Positions 46,537-56,069 of a DNA stretch of 64,000 nucleotides are shown here, piece after piece (within the stretch, counting starts at the first letter, position 1; each line of letters opens with the position of its first letter). The notes beneath the pieces were generated by a model. The model was given only the letters and a program-made list of their open reading frames with translations, was not told the origin of the DNA and did no database searches. The stretch comes from Variovorax boronicumulans (GTDB taxonomy: Bacteria > Pseudomonadota > Gammaproteobacteria > Burkholderiales > Burkholderiaceae_C). Made by a program: the position numbers and the translations under genes. The stretch spans positions 930,001-994,000 of the forward strand of contig NZ_JARXVG010000001.1 in the NCBI RefSeq assembly GCF_029892485.1. Reading direction: 5' to 3'.

Positions 46537-47448
46537 TTAGTGTGCTGTCCCCCCCATCGCCGCCGCCGACGCGCGCTGGATGCATTCGATGAAATGCTGC
46601 GCCGCCGGCGTCGGCAACTGGCCCCGGCGCCGCACCACGCACACGTTCAGCGTGGGCAGTGTCTCGACCACCTCGATGCGCCGGATGCCGTGCCGCTTGA
46701 ACGTGAGCTTGACCAGAGGTTCGACGAACAGGCCGATCAGGTCCATGTGCCCCACGAGCCCCAGCGCCACCGTGACCGACTGCCCCTGGATGATGCGGGC
46801 CGGCGGCGGCAGGCCCAGCGGCGTGAAGAGCGGCGACACCGCATCGCGCCCGCCGTGGTCGTCGCCCGGCAGGATCCATTCGCCGGCGTACAGGTCGTGC
46901 AGCGAACGCGCACCCCGCAGCGGATGGCGCTCGCGCAGGCCCACCACCAGCTGCACCGGAAACAACTCCACCGCCTCGAACCGCGCATCGAGCGTGCCCG
47001 GCACCACGTGGGCCACCGCGAAATCCAGATACCCGTCGCGCAGCCGCGCGAGCATCCACGGCAGCACTGCTTCGCTGAACTGCACGTCGACGGCGGGCAG
47101 GCGCGTGTGGAAGTCCTTGAACGCCGCGGGCAGCACGGTGAGCGCGAACGAGGCGCTCACCGCCATCGACACCGAGCCGGTGGCACCGTCGCGGATCTGC
47201 GCGATCTCGTCGCGGGCGCGCTGCATGTCGGCCAGCAGCAGCCGTGCGCGCGGCGCGAAGGCCTTGCCGAAATCGGTGAGCTGCACGCCCTTGACGCTGC
47301 GCTCCACCAGCGGCGCGCCGACCTCGCGCTCCAGCTCGCGCACGATCTTGGTCACCGCCGGCTGCGAGAGCCCCAGCACGCGCGCGGCGGCGCGGATGCT
47401 CATCTGCTCGACCACCGCCACGAAGGCGTGCAACTGATTGGGTTTCAT
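46537..47448 (-). CDS. LysR-family transcriptional regulator
   Basis: A 303-residue LysR regulator. The N-terminal HTH (LHAFVAVVEQMSIRAAARVLGLSQPAVTKIVREL, about 6-40; core AARVLGLSQPAVTK) is followed by a periplasmic-binding-like effector domain (about 90-300). It is divergent from the MHS-family transporter across 135 bp, the usual arrangement for a regulator of that transporter. It also lies upstream of the 1297-residue fusion on the same strand with a 60-bp gap, so read-through into the fusion is possible. Confidence 0.92.
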   Translation of the reverse strand: MKPNQLHAFVAVVEQMSIRAAARVLGLSQPAVTKIVRELEREVGAPLVERSVKGVQLTDFGKAFAPRARLLLADMQRARDEIAQIRDGATGSVSMAVSASFALTVLPAAFKDFHTRLPAVDVQFSEAVLPWMLARLRDGYLDFAVAHVVPGTLDARFEAVELFPVQLVVGLRERHPLRGARSLHDLYAGEWILPGDDHGGRDAVSPLFTPLGLPPPARIIQGQSVTVALGLVGHMDLIGLFVEPLVKLTFKRHGIRRIEVVETLPTLNVCVVRRRGQLPTPAAQHFIECIQRASAAAMGGTAH

Positions 47449-47583
47449 CGGGCGCTTCTCATGACAACCAAAAGTTATCGTTATCGCCCAATTATTGTCT
47501 TTTCATGACAGCACCAAGTCTCTAGCATCCGCCGCGGTCGCACGACCTTCCCACCAGATCACACCAAGCACAACTGGAGAGAC
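47449..47583. promoter_or_regulatory. Divergent LysR/transporter control region
   Basis: This 135-bp region is much more AT-rich than its surroundings. TCATGACA occurs twice in direct orientation (47459-47466 and 47503-47510), and GTTATC is repeated in tandem (47475-47486). These are candidate binding sites for the divergent LysR regulator; no match to a specific consensus is claimed. Confidence 0.45.
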
Positions 47584-48897
47584 ATGAGCATCCCAAGCAC
47601 GCAGCCCTCGTCCGCCCGCCGGCGCCAGACCATCGTGGCCACCACCATCGGCAACGGGCTCGAGTTCTTCGACTTCACGGTCTACGGCTTCCTCGCGCTC
47701 GTGATCGGCAAGCTCTTCTTTCCGACCTTCAACTCGTACGGCCAGCTGCTGCTGACAGTGGCGAGCTTCGGCGTCGGTTTCATCATGCGGCCGCTGGGCG
47801 GCATCGTGATCGGTGCATACGCCGACCGCGCGGGCCGCAAGAAGGCCATGACGCTCACCATCTTCCTGATGGCGCTGGGCTGCGCGCTCATCGCCTTCAC
47901 GCCCACCTACGCGGCCATCGGCGTCGCGGCGCCGATCGTCATCGTGCTGGCGCGGCTCATCCAGGGCTTCTCGGCCGGCGGCGAAGTGGGTGCGTCCACC
48001 ACGCTGCTGGTGGAGCACGCCACGCCCGCCAACCGCGGCTACATGGCCAGCTGGCAGTTCGCGAGCCAGGGCCTGGGCGTGATGCTCGGCGCCATCGTGG
48101 TGGGCGCGCTGACCTTCTCGCTCACCCCCGAGGCGATGCAGAGCTGGGGCTGGCGCGTGCCTTTCATCATCGGCATGCTGATTGCGCCGGTGGGCATGTA
48201 CATCCGCCGCCACCTCGAAGAGTCGCTGCATATCTCGCCCGAGGAAGCCGCCGCGCCGCGCGAGAGCAGCCTCAAGATCGTCTGCACGCAGCACGGCAAG
48301 ACGGTGCTGGCCGCGATCCTGGCGATCGTCGGCGGCACCACGGCCGCGTATGTCGTGACCTTCTACATGCCCACGTATGCGGTGCGCGAACTCGGCCTCA
48401 CGCCCTCGGTGGCGCTGTTCGGCGCGGCGCTCACGGGGCTGATCTCTTTCGCGTTCGCGCCGTTCGTCGGCAAGCTGTCGGACATCGTGGGGCGCAAGAC
48501 GCTGATCTTCTGGAGCCGCATCGCGATGGCGATCCTGATCTACCCCGGCTTCCTGTGGCTCAACGCTTCGCCGACGCCGCTGGTGCTGTTCGTCGTGCTC
48601 GGCGTGTTCAGCGTCGGCCTGGTGGTGCAGACCGTGCCCGGCATCACGATGCTGCCGGAGATGTTCCCCAAGCGCGTGCGCGCGAGTGGCATGTCGCTGG
48701 TGTACAGCGTGGGAGTGGCGCTGTTCGGCGGCTTCGCGCCCTTCATCAGCACCTGGCTGGTCAACGCCACCGGCAGCAAGCTCGCGCCGGCCTGGTATCT
48801 CGTGGCGATGACGGTGGTCTCGCTGCTCGGCCTGATCTGGCTGCGCGACCACACCGGCCGCGACATCGACGCCGCGGATGCGCACGCACCGGCCTGA
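47584..48897 (+). CDS. MHS-family major facilitator transporter
   Basis: A 437-residue MFS permease of the metabolite:H+ symporter group, with twelve helices. The signature GNGLEFFDFTVYGFLA is at the N-terminus, GAYADRAGRKKAM is the loop 2-3 motif, and RLIQGFSAGGEVG is in TM4. Substrates of this group are carboxylic acids, dicarboxylates or compatible solutes. Divergent LysR control and the downstream DUF2817 peptidase and enoyl-CoA hydratase suggest uptake and breakdown of an organic acid or N-acyl compound. Confidence 0.92.
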   Translation: MSIPSTQPSSARRRQTIVATTIGNGLEFFDFTVYGFLALVIGKLFFPTFNSYGQLLLTVASFGVGFIMRPLGGIVIGAYADRAGRKKAMTLTIFLMALGCALIAFTPTYAAIGVAAPIVIVLARLIQGFSAGGEVGASTTLLVEHATPANRGYMASWQFASQGLGVMLGAIVVGALTFSLTPEAMQSWGWRVPFIIGMLIAPVGMYIRRHLEESLHISPEEAAAPRESSLKIVCTQHGKTVLAAILAIVGGTTAAYVVTFYMPTYAVRELGLTPSVALFGAALTGLISFAFAPFVGKLSDIVGRKTLIFWSRIAMAILIYPGFLWLNASPTPLVLFVVLGVFSVGLVVQTVPGITMLPEMFPKRVRASGMSLVYSVGVALFGGFAPFISTWLVNATGSKLAPAWYLVAMTVVSLLGLIWLRDHTGRDIDAADAHAPA

Positions 48898-48931
48898 AAA
48901 ACATTCCCACGTTCACGCACAGGAACCCCTC

Positions 48932-50035
48932 ATGCAGACACAACCCACCGCCGCCACGCGCCACTTCTCCGGCACGTATGTCGAAGCCCGCGCCAAATTC
49001 CTCGACGCCGCCGCCCTGCGCGGCGCGGCCATCGAATCGTTCGTGCATCCCGCGCACCGCGGCGCGCTCGGCGAAGAACTCGCCACCGATGTGGCGCTGA
49101 TCGGCGCGAAGGATGCGAAGAAGGTCCTGCTCGTCACCTCCGGCACGCACGGCCCCGAAGGCTTTTGCGGCTCGGGCGCGCAGGTCGCGACGCTCCACGA
49201 TGCCGATCTGCTCTCGCGGCTCGAACAGGCCGGCGTGGCGTTGCTGCTGGTGCATGCGGTCAACCCGCATGGCTTTTCGCACCTGCACCGCACGAACGAA
49301 GACAACATCGACCTGAACCGCAACCACATCGACTTCAACGCGCCGCTGCCGGTGAACGCCGGCTATGCCGAGGTCGAACCGCTGGTGCTGCCCGCCACCT
49401 GGCCGCCGACGCCTGCCGACGACGCGGCCGTGGGCGCCTACATCGCCAAGCACGGCATGACCGCCTTCCGCGCGGCCGTGACCAAGGGCCAGTACACCTC
49501 GCCCGACGGCCTGTTCTACGGCGGCACCGCGCCGTCCTGGAGCAACAGGACCATTCGCGCGATCTTGCGCAAGTACGCGGCATCGGCCACCCACCTCGGC
49601 TGGATCGATGTGCACACCGGCCTCGGCCCCTACGGCCACGGCGAGAAGATCTACCCGGGCCGCAACACGCCCGAAGACCTCGCGTTGGCGCATGCCTGGT
49701 GGGGCGCCGACGTGTTCGCGCCCTTTGCCGGCGACTCGGCATCGGCCGACGTGTCGGGCCCTGTCATCTCGACCGCGTACGACGAATGCCCGAACGCCCG
49801 CGTCGCGCCGATGGGCCTGGAGTTCGGCACGCTGCCCGATCTGGAAGTGCTGCTTCGCCTGCGCGCCGACACCTGGTTGCGCCGCCACCCCGAGGCGCCG
49901 GACGCGCAGAAGCGCGAGATCCGCCAAGGGCTGCGCGACGCGTTCTATTGCGACAACGACGAGTGGAAAGGCATGGTGCTGGGGCAGACGCGTGTCGTCC
50001 TGCTTCAAACCCTGCAGGGACTGCGCAAAGCCTGA
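48932..50035 (+). CDS. M14-like metallopeptidase (DUF2817)
   Basis: A 367-residue cytoplasmic zinc carboxypeptidase-like enzyme of the DUF2817 family. Zinc ligands are H73 and E76 in GTHGPEG and H228 in [26 protein letters not shown] (about 112-130; core DLNRN) supplies the substrate-binding Asn-Arg. Start at ATG 48932 after AGGAAC. It lies 34 bp downstream of the transporter and is probably cotranscribed, so the transported compound may be an amide or peptide that it cleaves. Confidence 0.88.
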   Translation: MQTQPTAATRHFSGTYVEARAKFLDAAALRGAAIESFVHPAHRGALGEELATDVALIGAKDAKKVLLVTSGTHGPEGFCGSGAQVATLHDADLLSRLEQAGVALLLVHAVNPHGFSHLHRTNEDNIDLNRNHIDFNAPLPVNAGYAEVEPLVLPATWPPTPADDAAVGAYIAKHGMTAFRAAVTKGQYTSPDGLFYGGTAPSWSNRTIRAILRKYAASATHLGWIDVHTGLGPYGHGEKIYPGRNTPEDLALAHAWWGADVFAPFAGDSASADVSGPVISTAYDECPNARVAPMGLEFGTLPDLEVLLRLRADTWLRRHPEAPDAQKREIRQGLRDAFYCDNDEWKGMVLGQTRVVLLQTLQGLRKA

Positions 50036-50045
50036 GGACTGCGCT

Positions 50046-50843
50046 TCAGCCGAAGTTTGGCGCGCGCTTCTCGCGCAGCGATGCCACGCCCTCGCGCACG
50101 TCGGCGCCCGCGAAGCCCATGAATTCGAGCGCCAGCGAGGCATCGAAGGTCGGCCCGGCTTGGCGCAGCCAGTTGTTGAGTGCGTACTTGGTGAAGCGGA
50201 TCGCGCTCTGGCTGCCGGCCGCGAGCCGGTCGGCCACCTCGTAGGCACGCGGCAGCAGGTCGGCCTCGTCCACCGCGAGCGACACCAGGCCGATGCGCTC
50301 GGCCTCCTCGCCGCTCACCGGCTCGCACAGCAGCAGGTGGTACTTGGCCTTGGCCATGCCGCACAGCAGCGGCCAGACGATCGCCGCATGGTCGCCCGCC
50401 GCCACGCCCAGTCGCGTGTGGCCGTCGACGATCTTCGCGTTCTTCGTGGCGATGGAAATGTCGGCGAGCAGGCCAGCCACCAGCCCCGCGCCCACGGCCG
50501 GGCCGTGCATTGCGCTCACGATGGGCTTGTCGCAGTTGATGATGTTGTAGACGAGGTCGCGCGCCTCTTTCCACACGCGCTGGCGCACCGCGTCGTCGGT
50601 GGTCATGTCCTGCACCATCGCAAGGTCGCCGCCGCCCGAGAAGCCCATCCCCTCGCCCCGCAGCACCGCGCAGCGCACCGTGTCGTCGGTCGACACGTCG
50701 CGCCAGATCTCGGCGAGTTCGCGGTGGCCGTCATGGCCGGCGGTGGGCAGCTTGCCGTTGGCCGCGCGCATCTGGATGTCGAGCACGGCGCCGTTGGCGC
50801 CGCGGCGGGTGATGGCGAGGGTCTGGTAGCGGGAGTAGTCCAT
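50046..50843 (-). CDS. Enoyl-CoA hydratase/isomerase family protein
   Basis: Crotonase-fold enzyme, 265 residues. The oxyanion-hole segments are [10 protein letters not shown] (about 69-78) and [15 protein letters not shown] (about 115-129). The usual catalytic glutamates are not obvious: the second position reads [18 protein letters not shown], where a GDHAA motif replaces the Glu-containing one, as in some hydrolase or decarboxylase members. The start at 50843 ([11 protein letters not shown]) is natural; an upstream in-frame start adds six residues. It converges on the DUF2817 gene. Confidence 0.88.
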   Translation of the reverse strand: MDYSRYQTLAITRRGANGAVLDIQMRAANGKLPTAGHDGHRELAEIWRDVSTDDTVRCAVLRGEGMGFSGGGDLAMVQDMTTDDAVRQRVWKEARDLVYNIINCDKPIVSAMHGPAVGAGLVAGLLADISIATKNAKIVDGHTRLGVAAGDHAAIVWPLLCGMAKAKYHLLLCEPVSGEEAERIGLVSLAVDEADLLPRAYEVADRLAAGSQSAIRFTKYALNNWLRQAGPTFDASLALEFMGFAGADVREGVASLREKRAPNFG

Positions 50844-50901
50844 GGTGTCTCCGCCCTGCACCCGGAGGCGAGGACTTTTTTCTTCGTTGAAAAGCCGGAG
50901 A

Positions 50902-51333
50902 CTATTTTCGCGCCGCCAGCTCTCGGCACTGCTTCACATTGGCATCGAAGCGCGGTGCCAGGCCGGGCTCGCAGGCGTCGTCGCCGGGGGTGAGCCTGCA
51001 CATGCCGACGACCACATAGTCCATCACCGCCGAGGTGCATGTCCCGTAGGGCGCGAGGTCCGGGTTGGCCTTCACCTTGAAGCCCCAGCGCTCCGAGAAC
51101 TGCACCGTGCGCGCCATCGCGCCGTGGAAGAAGCTGCGGTCCCTGGCGGCGATGGCGGCCTCCATGCGCGGCAGTTCCTCGTTCAGGTAGCCGGCGGCGT
51201 CCAGGGGGAATGCCGAGGGTGGCTCCTGCTGGGCGGCTGCGAGAGAGGCGGCCAGCACGAGCGGCAGGACGGCGAGGGTGCGCAGCAGCGATGAAGAAGG
51301 CATGAAGCGGGCAAACGGGCGGTTGAGTTGCAT
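50902..51333 (-). CDS. Exported protein of unknown function
   Basis: A 143-residue protein with a signal peptide (about 1-35, [21 protein letters not shown]; cleavage near AAAQQ). The mature part has four cysteines (GTCTS, GMCRL, DACEP, KQCREL), suggesting two disulfides, and a helical N-terminal half ([21 protein letters not shown] region). An alternative start at 51303 shortens the N-terminus by ten residues. No family is recognised. It lies 58 bp upstream of the hydratase on the same strand. Confidence 0.65.
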   Translation of the reverse strand: MQLNRPFARFMPSSSLLRTLAVLPLVLAASLAAAQQEPPSAFPLDAAGYLNEELPRMEAAIAARDRSFFHGAMARTVQFSERWGFKVKANPDLAPYGTCTSAVMDYVVVGMCRLTPGDDACEPGLAPRFDANVKQCRELAARK

Positions 51334-51403
51334 GGCTTGGGATTCTGCAACGTTTGGAAGCATCTTTGAATGCCGGGCGATGCGTGCGCGCGACGCGCGA
51401 GGC

Positions 51404-51676
51404 CTACCTGCCCTTCTTTTGTCTGTCGAACTTGCGCCAGTACTGGAATTCGTCCTCATGCACCTCGAGATCGATCTCGGAGATGCGCGACTGCAGGCGC
51501 TCCTGCACTTCGGCCACCGCCTTGTTGTAGACGAGGGGCCCCAGCTCCTCGAGGAAAAAACCGAGCAGCGCGCCGGCCGCGATGTTGCCGATCTTCTCTT
51601 CCATGTTCTCGTTGAAGTAACGCTCGATCGAGGTGATCGCCTGCTGGCGCGCTTCCTTGGATATCTCGATGGTCAT
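51404..51676 (-). CDS. DUF2164 family protein
   Basis: A 90-residue helical cytoplasmic protein matching DUF2164 (PF09932): ISKEARQQAITSIERYFNEN, then AAGALLGFFLEELGPLVYNKAV and a Glu-rich tail. Function unknown; members are small and widely conserved. It is divergent from the beta-propeller lipoprotein gene across 114 bp. Confidence 0.85.
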   Translation of the reverse strand: MTIEISKEARQQAITSIERYFNENMEEKIGNIAAGALLGFFLEELGPLVYNKAVAEVQERLQSRISEIDLEVHEDEFQYWRKFDRQKKGR

Positions 51677-51790
51677 ACGGCTGGCTCTGGGGGGTGGTTG
51701 GGTCGAACGATTGTGCCGCTACGATGCGCTGCGGCCGAGCCCGAAGCCGAGCCCGCGCGACAACGACACACAACAATGGAGACACGCACC

Positions 51791-52987
51791 ATGAAGTTCC
51801 ACCCGGCCGCATTGGCCGCCCTTGCACTGGTCACCCTGACCGCGCTCTCGGGCTGCACCAGCCTCACCCCCACCGTGCCGCAGCGCCAACTGATGATCGT
51901 GGCCAACGACGAGAAGCAATCGTGGAGCGACGCCGGCGCCGTCATCCTCGGCCCCATGGGGCGCGACACCGTGCAGGTGCTCGACATCGGCACCGACCCG
52001 CTCGCACCGAAGCTCGTCGGCACGCTGCAGTTGGACAACACCATCGCAGGCCCGCCCACCAACCTGGCGATCACGCCCGGCGAAACGCTGGCGCTGGTCG
52101 CCAACTCGCTCAACGTGGTCGAGGAGAACGGCGTGCGCAAGCAGGTGCCCGACAACCGCCTTTTCGTGATCGACCTGACCGCCACGCCGCCCAGGCTGAT
52201 CGACACGCTCACCGTGGGCAAGCAGCCCTCGGGCCTGTCGATCAACCGCGCGGGCACCCTCGCGCTGGTGGCCAACCGCGCCGACAACTCGGTGAGCGTG
52301 CTGCGCATCGCGGGCAAGAAGGTGACGCTCATCGACACCGTGGCCATGAACGACTCGGTGGCGCACGTGCGCTTCACGCCCGACGGCAAACGCGCGCTGG
52401 CCGCGAAGTTTCCGACCCACAAGATCGCGCTGCTCGAAGTGAACGGCGAGAAGGTCAGCTACAACAAGATCGACCTCGCGGCCGGCCTCTGGCCCTACAA
52501 CGTGGACGTGACGCCCGACGGCAAGCTCGCGCTCACGGCCGACAACGGCAACTCGGGCGCATCGGACGGGCAGATCGACACGGTGAGCGTGATCGACCTC
52601 GAGGCTGCACCGCCGCGCGTGATCGACAAGGTCGTGGTCGGCGACGGCCCCGAGGGCCTGGCAGTGAGCCCGACCGGCAGGCACGCGGTGGCGGTGATCC
52701 TGCGCGGCAGCAATTCGGCGAAGAATGCCTACTTCTACAACCGCAACGGCTCGGTGGTGCTTCTGAAGATCGACGGCAAGAAGGTCACGCGCGCCAACGA
52801 AGTGGTGGTGCACGGCCTGCCCGAAGGCGCGGTGTGGAGCGCGGACGGCAAGTACCTGTACGTCGGCAACTTCATCGACCAGGACATCACGATCCTGCGT
52901 GTGGATGGGGACACGCTGGTGCCGACGGGGAAGTCGTTTCCGCTGCAGGGGCACCCGGCGGCGATGCGCGGGACAATGACGCACTGA
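51791..52987 (+). CDS. YncE-like beta-propeller lipoprotein
   Basis: A 398-residue exported protein with lipobox LTALSGC (Cys about 21). The rest is a series of seven propeller-type repeats with motifs such as DTLTVGKQPSGLSINRAGTLALVAN, VRFTPDGKRALAA, VDVTPDGKLALTAD and EGAVWSADGKYLYVGN (each shortened here to its core). These are the YVTN/YncE class of seven-bladed propellers in the periplasm. The start at 51791 has GGAG upstream; the ATG at 51776 overlaps that ribosome site. Ligand unknown. Confidence 0.88.
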   Translation: MKFHPAALAALALVTLTALSGCTSLTPTVPQRQLMIVANDEKQSWSDAGAVILGPMGRDTVQVLDIGTDPLAPKLVGTLQLDNTIAGPPTNLAITPGETLALVANSLNVVEENGVRKQVPDNRLFVIDLTATPPRLIDTLTVGKQPSGLSINRAGTLALVANRADNSVSVLRIAGKKVTLIDTVAMNDSVAHVRFTPDGKRALAAKFPTHKIALLEVNGEKVSYNKIDLAAGLWPYNVDVTPDGKLALTADNGNSGASDGQIDTVSVIDLEAAPPRVIDKVVVGDGPEGLAVSPTGRHAVAVILRGSNSAKNAYFYNRNGSVVLLKIDGKKVTRANEVVVHGLPEGAVWSADGKYLYVGNFIDQDITILRVDGDTLVPTGKSFPLQGHPAAMRGTMTH

Positions 52988-53024
52988 CCCGCCTCTCCGC
53001 CCAGACAGACCGAACCGACAAGCC

Positions 53025-53237
53025 ATGGCCAAACCCCAACGCACCCTCCGCACGCTCGAACGCGGCATCCTCTGCCTCGTCATCGGCGCCGCCGTCCTGC
53101 TGGCGCCGCGCTTCCTGCAGGGCACGCGCTGGTTCGAGATGGTGGCGGGCGCGTACATCGTCGGCTGGTTCGCGCTGGTGCTGGGCATCGCGCTGGTCGG
53201 CGTCGGCCTGTTCCAGCGCAACAAGCAGCGCCCTTAA
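53025..53237 (+). CDS. Small two-helix membrane protein
   Basis: A 70-residue protein with a basic N-terminus and two membrane helices (about 13-29 and 40-62), ending in QRNKQRP. It starts 37 bp after the propeller gene and stops just before a terminator, so the two are probably cotranscribed. No family is recognised. Confidence 0.7.
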   Translation: MAKPQRTLRTLERGILCLVIGAAVLLAPRFLQGTRWFEMVAGAYIVGWFALVLGIALVGVGLFQRNKQRP

Positions 53238-53244
53238 GAAGAAA

Positions 53245-53266
53245 AAACCCGCCGTTCGGCGGGTTT
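53245..53266. terminator. Bidirectional terminator
   Basis: AAACCCGCC and GGCGGGTTT pair around a GTTC loop with flanking A- and T-runs. It separates the plus-strand propeller/membrane pair from the minus-strand DUF808 gene ending at 53295. Confidence 0.9.
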
Positions 53267-53294
53267 CATCGCGAGGAGCGTGCGTGCGGCAGGC

Positions 53295-54203
53295 TCAGCC
53301 CTTCTTGCCGCGCAGCTTGCCGACGAGCTCCACCACCGCGAGCACGATCGCACCGGCCACGAGGCCCACGACGGCATTCACGCCCATCGAGCCCAGCGTG
53401 CCGAACACGCCGCCCGTGGCCTTGGCCCAGTCTTCGACGGCGTGGCCGAACGCGGGCACGCCGTGCACCAGGATGCCGCCGCCCACGAGGAACATGGCGG
53501 CGGTGCCGGCGACCGACAGCGCCTTCATGAGCCAGGGCGCCGTCCACAAGATGCCGCGACCCAGGGCCTGCGACGCGGCGCTGGCGCGCTGGCTCAGGTA
53601 GAGGCCCGCGTCGTCGAGCTTCACGATGCCGGCCACGAGGCCGTACACGCCGATGGTCATGATCAGCGCGATGCCGACCAGCACGGTCAGCTGCGTCGTG
53701 AACGGCTGGCCCTGCACCGTGCCCAACGTGATCGCGATGATTTCGGCCGAGAGGATGAAGTCGGTGCGCACCGCGCCCTTGATCTTGTCTTTCTCCATCG
53801 CCACCACGTCGACCGCCTCGTCGGCCACGGCCTTCTCGTGGCGCTGGGTGTCGGCTTCGTGTTCCTTCTTGTGCAGGAACTTGTGCGCGAGCTTTTCGGC
53901 GCCCTCGAAGCAGAGGAAGGCACCGCCGATCATCAGGAGCGGCGTCACCAGCCAGGGCAGCCAGGTACCGATGGCGAGCGCGGCGGGCACCAGGATGGCC
54001 TTGTTGATGAACGAGCCCTTGCAGACCGCCCACACCACCGGAATCTCGCGCTCGGCCTTGACGCCGGAGACCTGCTGCGCGTTGAGCGCAAGGTCGTCGC
54101 CGAGCACGCCGGCCGTCTTCTTGGCGGCGACTTTGGTGAGGATCGACACGTCGTCCAGAACGGTCGCGATGTCGTCGAGCAGCAGGAGCAGGCTGGTGGC
54201 CAT
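53295..54203 (-). CDS. DUF808 (YedI-like) membrane protein
   Basis: A 302-residue polytopic membrane protein of the DUF808/YedI family. The N-terminus MATSLLLLLDDIATVLDDVS and the following KKTAGVLGDDLALNAQQVSG are hallmarks (in parts: LLDDIATVLDDV, VLGDDLALNA). A hydrophilic His/Glu/Lys-rich loop (about 110-145) separates two groups of helices. Function unknown. Start at 54203; a longer in-frame start at 54263 is not supported. Confidence 0.88.
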   Translation of the reverse strand: MATSLLLLLDDIATVLDDVSILTKVAAKKTAGVLGDDLALNAQQVSGVKAEREIPVVWAVCKGSFINKAILVPAALAIGTWLPWLVTPLLMIGGAFLCFEGAEKLAHKFLHKKEHEADTQRHEKAVADEAVDVVAMEKDKIKGAVRTDFILSAEIIAITLGTVQGQPFTTQLTVLVGIALIMTIGVYGLVAGIVKLDDAGLYLSQRASAASQALGRGILWTAPWLMKALSVAGTAAMFLVGGGILVHGVPAFGHAVEDWAKATGGVFGTLGSMGVNAVVGLVAGAIVLAVVELVGKLRGKKG

Positions 54204-54306
54204 GTGAAAAGGTCGGTCTGAAAAAAGAATCGGCGAGCTTAGCCGCAGCGACTGCACGCGCACGCAATAACCGTACGCGGCCGCCTCGGGAGCCCGGCAG
54301 GCCCGG

Positions 54307-55008
54307 CTAAAGGGCGCTGAGCGCGATGGCCAGCACCGCGGCCAGCGACGCGCCGAACAGCGCCAGTCCCACGCGACGGCGGCGGTGCGTGAGCATCCAC
54401 AGCGCCACGCCTGAGATCGATAGAAAGATCAGGCTGCCGGCCAGCGTGTCGACCAGCAGGATCCACGCGAGCGGCATGCCGCCGCCCTTGTGCATGCTGG
54501 TGAGCGTGGCGACGAAGCCGTTGTGCGTGGTGTTGACGCCCACCGAGCGGTTGCCCTGCCAGTAGTCGGCCTGCACGGTCTCGTTGGGACCACCGAAGTT
54601 GAAGACCCAGTGCGCGGGCTGCGTGAGTGCGGGCGCGGTCTTGTCGCTCTTGTCGGCCCAGGCCACCGGCTTGGCGGGCTCGATGCGCGACGAACTGGGC
54701 GGCTCGCTCATGCGCAGCGCGCCCTGCAGCCACTGGCTCATCGCCTCGGGCGTTGCGGGCACCGGATCGGGCAGCGCCAGCTGGGCGCGCGTGCGCTCCT
54801 GGGCCTGGGGCAGCTTGAGCACATTGCGATGGTTGAGCCAGATGCCGCTGAAACCGAACAGGAACCCCAGCACCGCGCCCCAGAGGCCGAACCAGCCGTG
54901 GGTGCGGCGAATCCACTGCACGAGGGTCGTGCGGCGCTGGTGCGCGAGCACCCGTGCCGCGTGGTTGTGGTGGCTGGCGTCCGGCGCGGTCGGCGTCATG
55001 GGTGTCAC
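54307..55008 (-). CDS. PepSY-associated membrane protein
   Basis: A 233-residue protein with an N-terminal His-containing segment, a helix at about 33-58 (RRTHGWFGLWGAVLGFLFGFSGIWLNHR region), a periplasmic PepSY-like domain, and two C-terminal helices (about 175-200 and 210-230). The HxxxG pattern in RTHGWFGLWG and SMHKGGGMPLAWILLVDTLAG match the PepSY-TM family. Its start may be the second ATG at 54999. It begins 4 nt after the GNAT gene stop, so the two are an operon. Confidence 0.82.
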   Translation of the reverse strand: MTPMTPTAPDASHHNHAARVLAHQRRTTLVQWIRRTHGWFGLWGAVLGFLFGFSGIWLNHRNVLKLPQAQERTRAQLALPDPVPATPEAMSQWLQGALRMSEPPSSSRIEPAKPVAWADKSDKTAPALTQPAHWVFNFGGPNETVQADYWQGNRSVGVNTTHNGFVATLTSMHKGGGMPLAWILLVDTLAGSLIFLSISGVALWMLTHRRRRVGLALFGASLAAVLAIALSAL

Positions 55009-55012
55009 CGGA

Positions 55013-55531
55013 TCAGGCGACGCTGCGCTTGAGGCGGATCTCTTCGATGCGGACAGTGCCCAGCAGCGTGGTCTTGGCAGTCTTCATCTCGCGCTTGAAG
55101 CCGGCGAGTTCGTGGAAACGCATGGCACGGTCGTTGCGAATCGGCACCCAGATGGTGACCGTGGTGCAGCCCTCTTCCTCGAGCCCTTCGCGTGCGGCGT
55201 CCCACAGGGCAACGCCGACGCCCTTGCCCCAGTGCTCGGGCTTGACGTAGATGGCCCAGATCTCGCCCGTGGTGGACGGCGTCTTGGGGTCGCGCGAGCG
55301 GTCGAAGCCGACGAAGCCGACGATCTCGCTGCCGAGCACAGCCACCTGCACCTGCGGTTCGCTGAATTCGATGGCTTCGCGCCACTTGGCTTCGCGGCTG
55401 GCCGGGGCCAGCGTGCGCAGCTCTTCTTCGGGGAGGATGCCTTCGTAGGCGGCCTTGGCGGCCAGGGCATGGACTTCGGCGACGGCCTTGGCGTCGCGCA
55501 TCGTGGCGGGGCGAACTTCGTAATCGGACAT
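55013..55531 (-). CDS. GNAT-family N-acetyltransferase
   Basis: A 172-residue acetyltransferase with the GNAT fold. The acetyl-CoA binding motif A is IWAIYVKPEHWGKGVGVALWDAA (about 94-116; core HWGKGVG), preceded by VAVLGSEIVGFVGF. The substrate is not predictable. It is cotranscribed with the PepSY-type gene (4-nt spacing). Confidence 0.9.
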   Translation of the reverse strand: MSDYEVRPATMRDAKAVAEVHALAAKAAYEGILPEEELRTLAPASREAKWREAIEFSEPQVQVAVLGSEIVGFVGFDRSRDPKTPSTTGEIWAIYVKPEHWGKGVGVALWDAAREGLEEEGCTTVTIWVPIRNDRAMRFHELAGFKREMKTAKTTLLGTVRIEEIRLKRSVA

Positions 55532-55617
55532 GAATGCAGGAAATCGGATGGAACCGGCTATTGTCGCCGCACCGCTAAACTGCCCGCTGCATCCGTAGCA
55601 TCAACTGGAGAAAAGCC

Positions 55618-55767
55618 ATGGCAAAGAGTCAGCAACGCAGCACCAAGGAAGCCAAGAAACCGAAGAAGGACACCTCGCCGCCCAAGCCCGTGGGCACCGG
55701 CGGCATCGAGCCGGTCCGCACGATCACCACCGCGGTGATTCCGCGCGGCAAGCTCAAGAACAAGTGA
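55618..55767 (+). CDS. 49-residue basic protein of unknown function
   Basis: A short reading frame with clear support: GGAG 8 nt before the ATG, a strongly basic composition ([20 protein letters not shown], then [20 protein letters not shown]), and a 4-nt GTGA overlap of its stop with the start of the VF530-family gene. The sequence looks disordered. Its coupling to a putative DNA-binding protein suggests a nucleic-acid-related role, by inference only. Confidence 0.7.
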   Translation: MAKSQQRSTKEAKKPKKDTSPPKPVGTGGIEPVRTITTAVIPRGKLKNK

Positions 55768-56069
55768 CCGACGAGGTACCGGCCGGGCCCCCGCCGGCCC
55801 CTGCCAAGCCCGCCCAGCCCCGCAACCCGCTGCACGGGCTCACGCTGGAAGCCATCGTCACCTCGCTGGCCGACTGGTACGGCTGGGAACAGCTCGGCGA
55901 GCTCGTTCCCATCCGCTGTTTCCAGATCGACCCGAGCGTGGGCTCCAGCCTCAAGTTCCTGCGCAAGACGCCGTGGGCGCGCGAGAAGGTCGAGAGCCTC
56001 TATCTCTTCATGCTGCGCGAACAACGCCGCGAGCAGCAGCAGCAACAACAACAGCCTCCCCAGGAATGA
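55764..56069 (+). CDS. VF530-family putative DNA-binding protein
   Basis: A 101-residue protein. After a Pro/Ala-rich N-terminus, residues about 20-85 match the VF530 family (PF09905): [21 protein letters not shown], then [26 protein letters not shown]. The C-terminus is Gln-rich (seven consecutive Gln). It starts with GTG overlapping the previous stop and ends with ATGA overlapping the ferredoxin start, so three genes are translationally coupled. Confidence 0.85.
   Translation: MTDEVPAGPPPAPAKPAQPRNPLHGLTLEAIVTSLADWYGWEQLGELVPIRCFQIDPSVGSSLKFLRKTPWAREKVESLYLFMLREQRREQQQQQQQPPQE

Noticed and set aside
42436..47508. A 1690-codon open frame on the plus strand antisense to the fusion gene and LysR
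   Set aside because: It is a GC-rich shadow of the real minus-strand genes: the product is His/Arg/Gln-rich with no domain, while the opposite strand encodes intact motifs.
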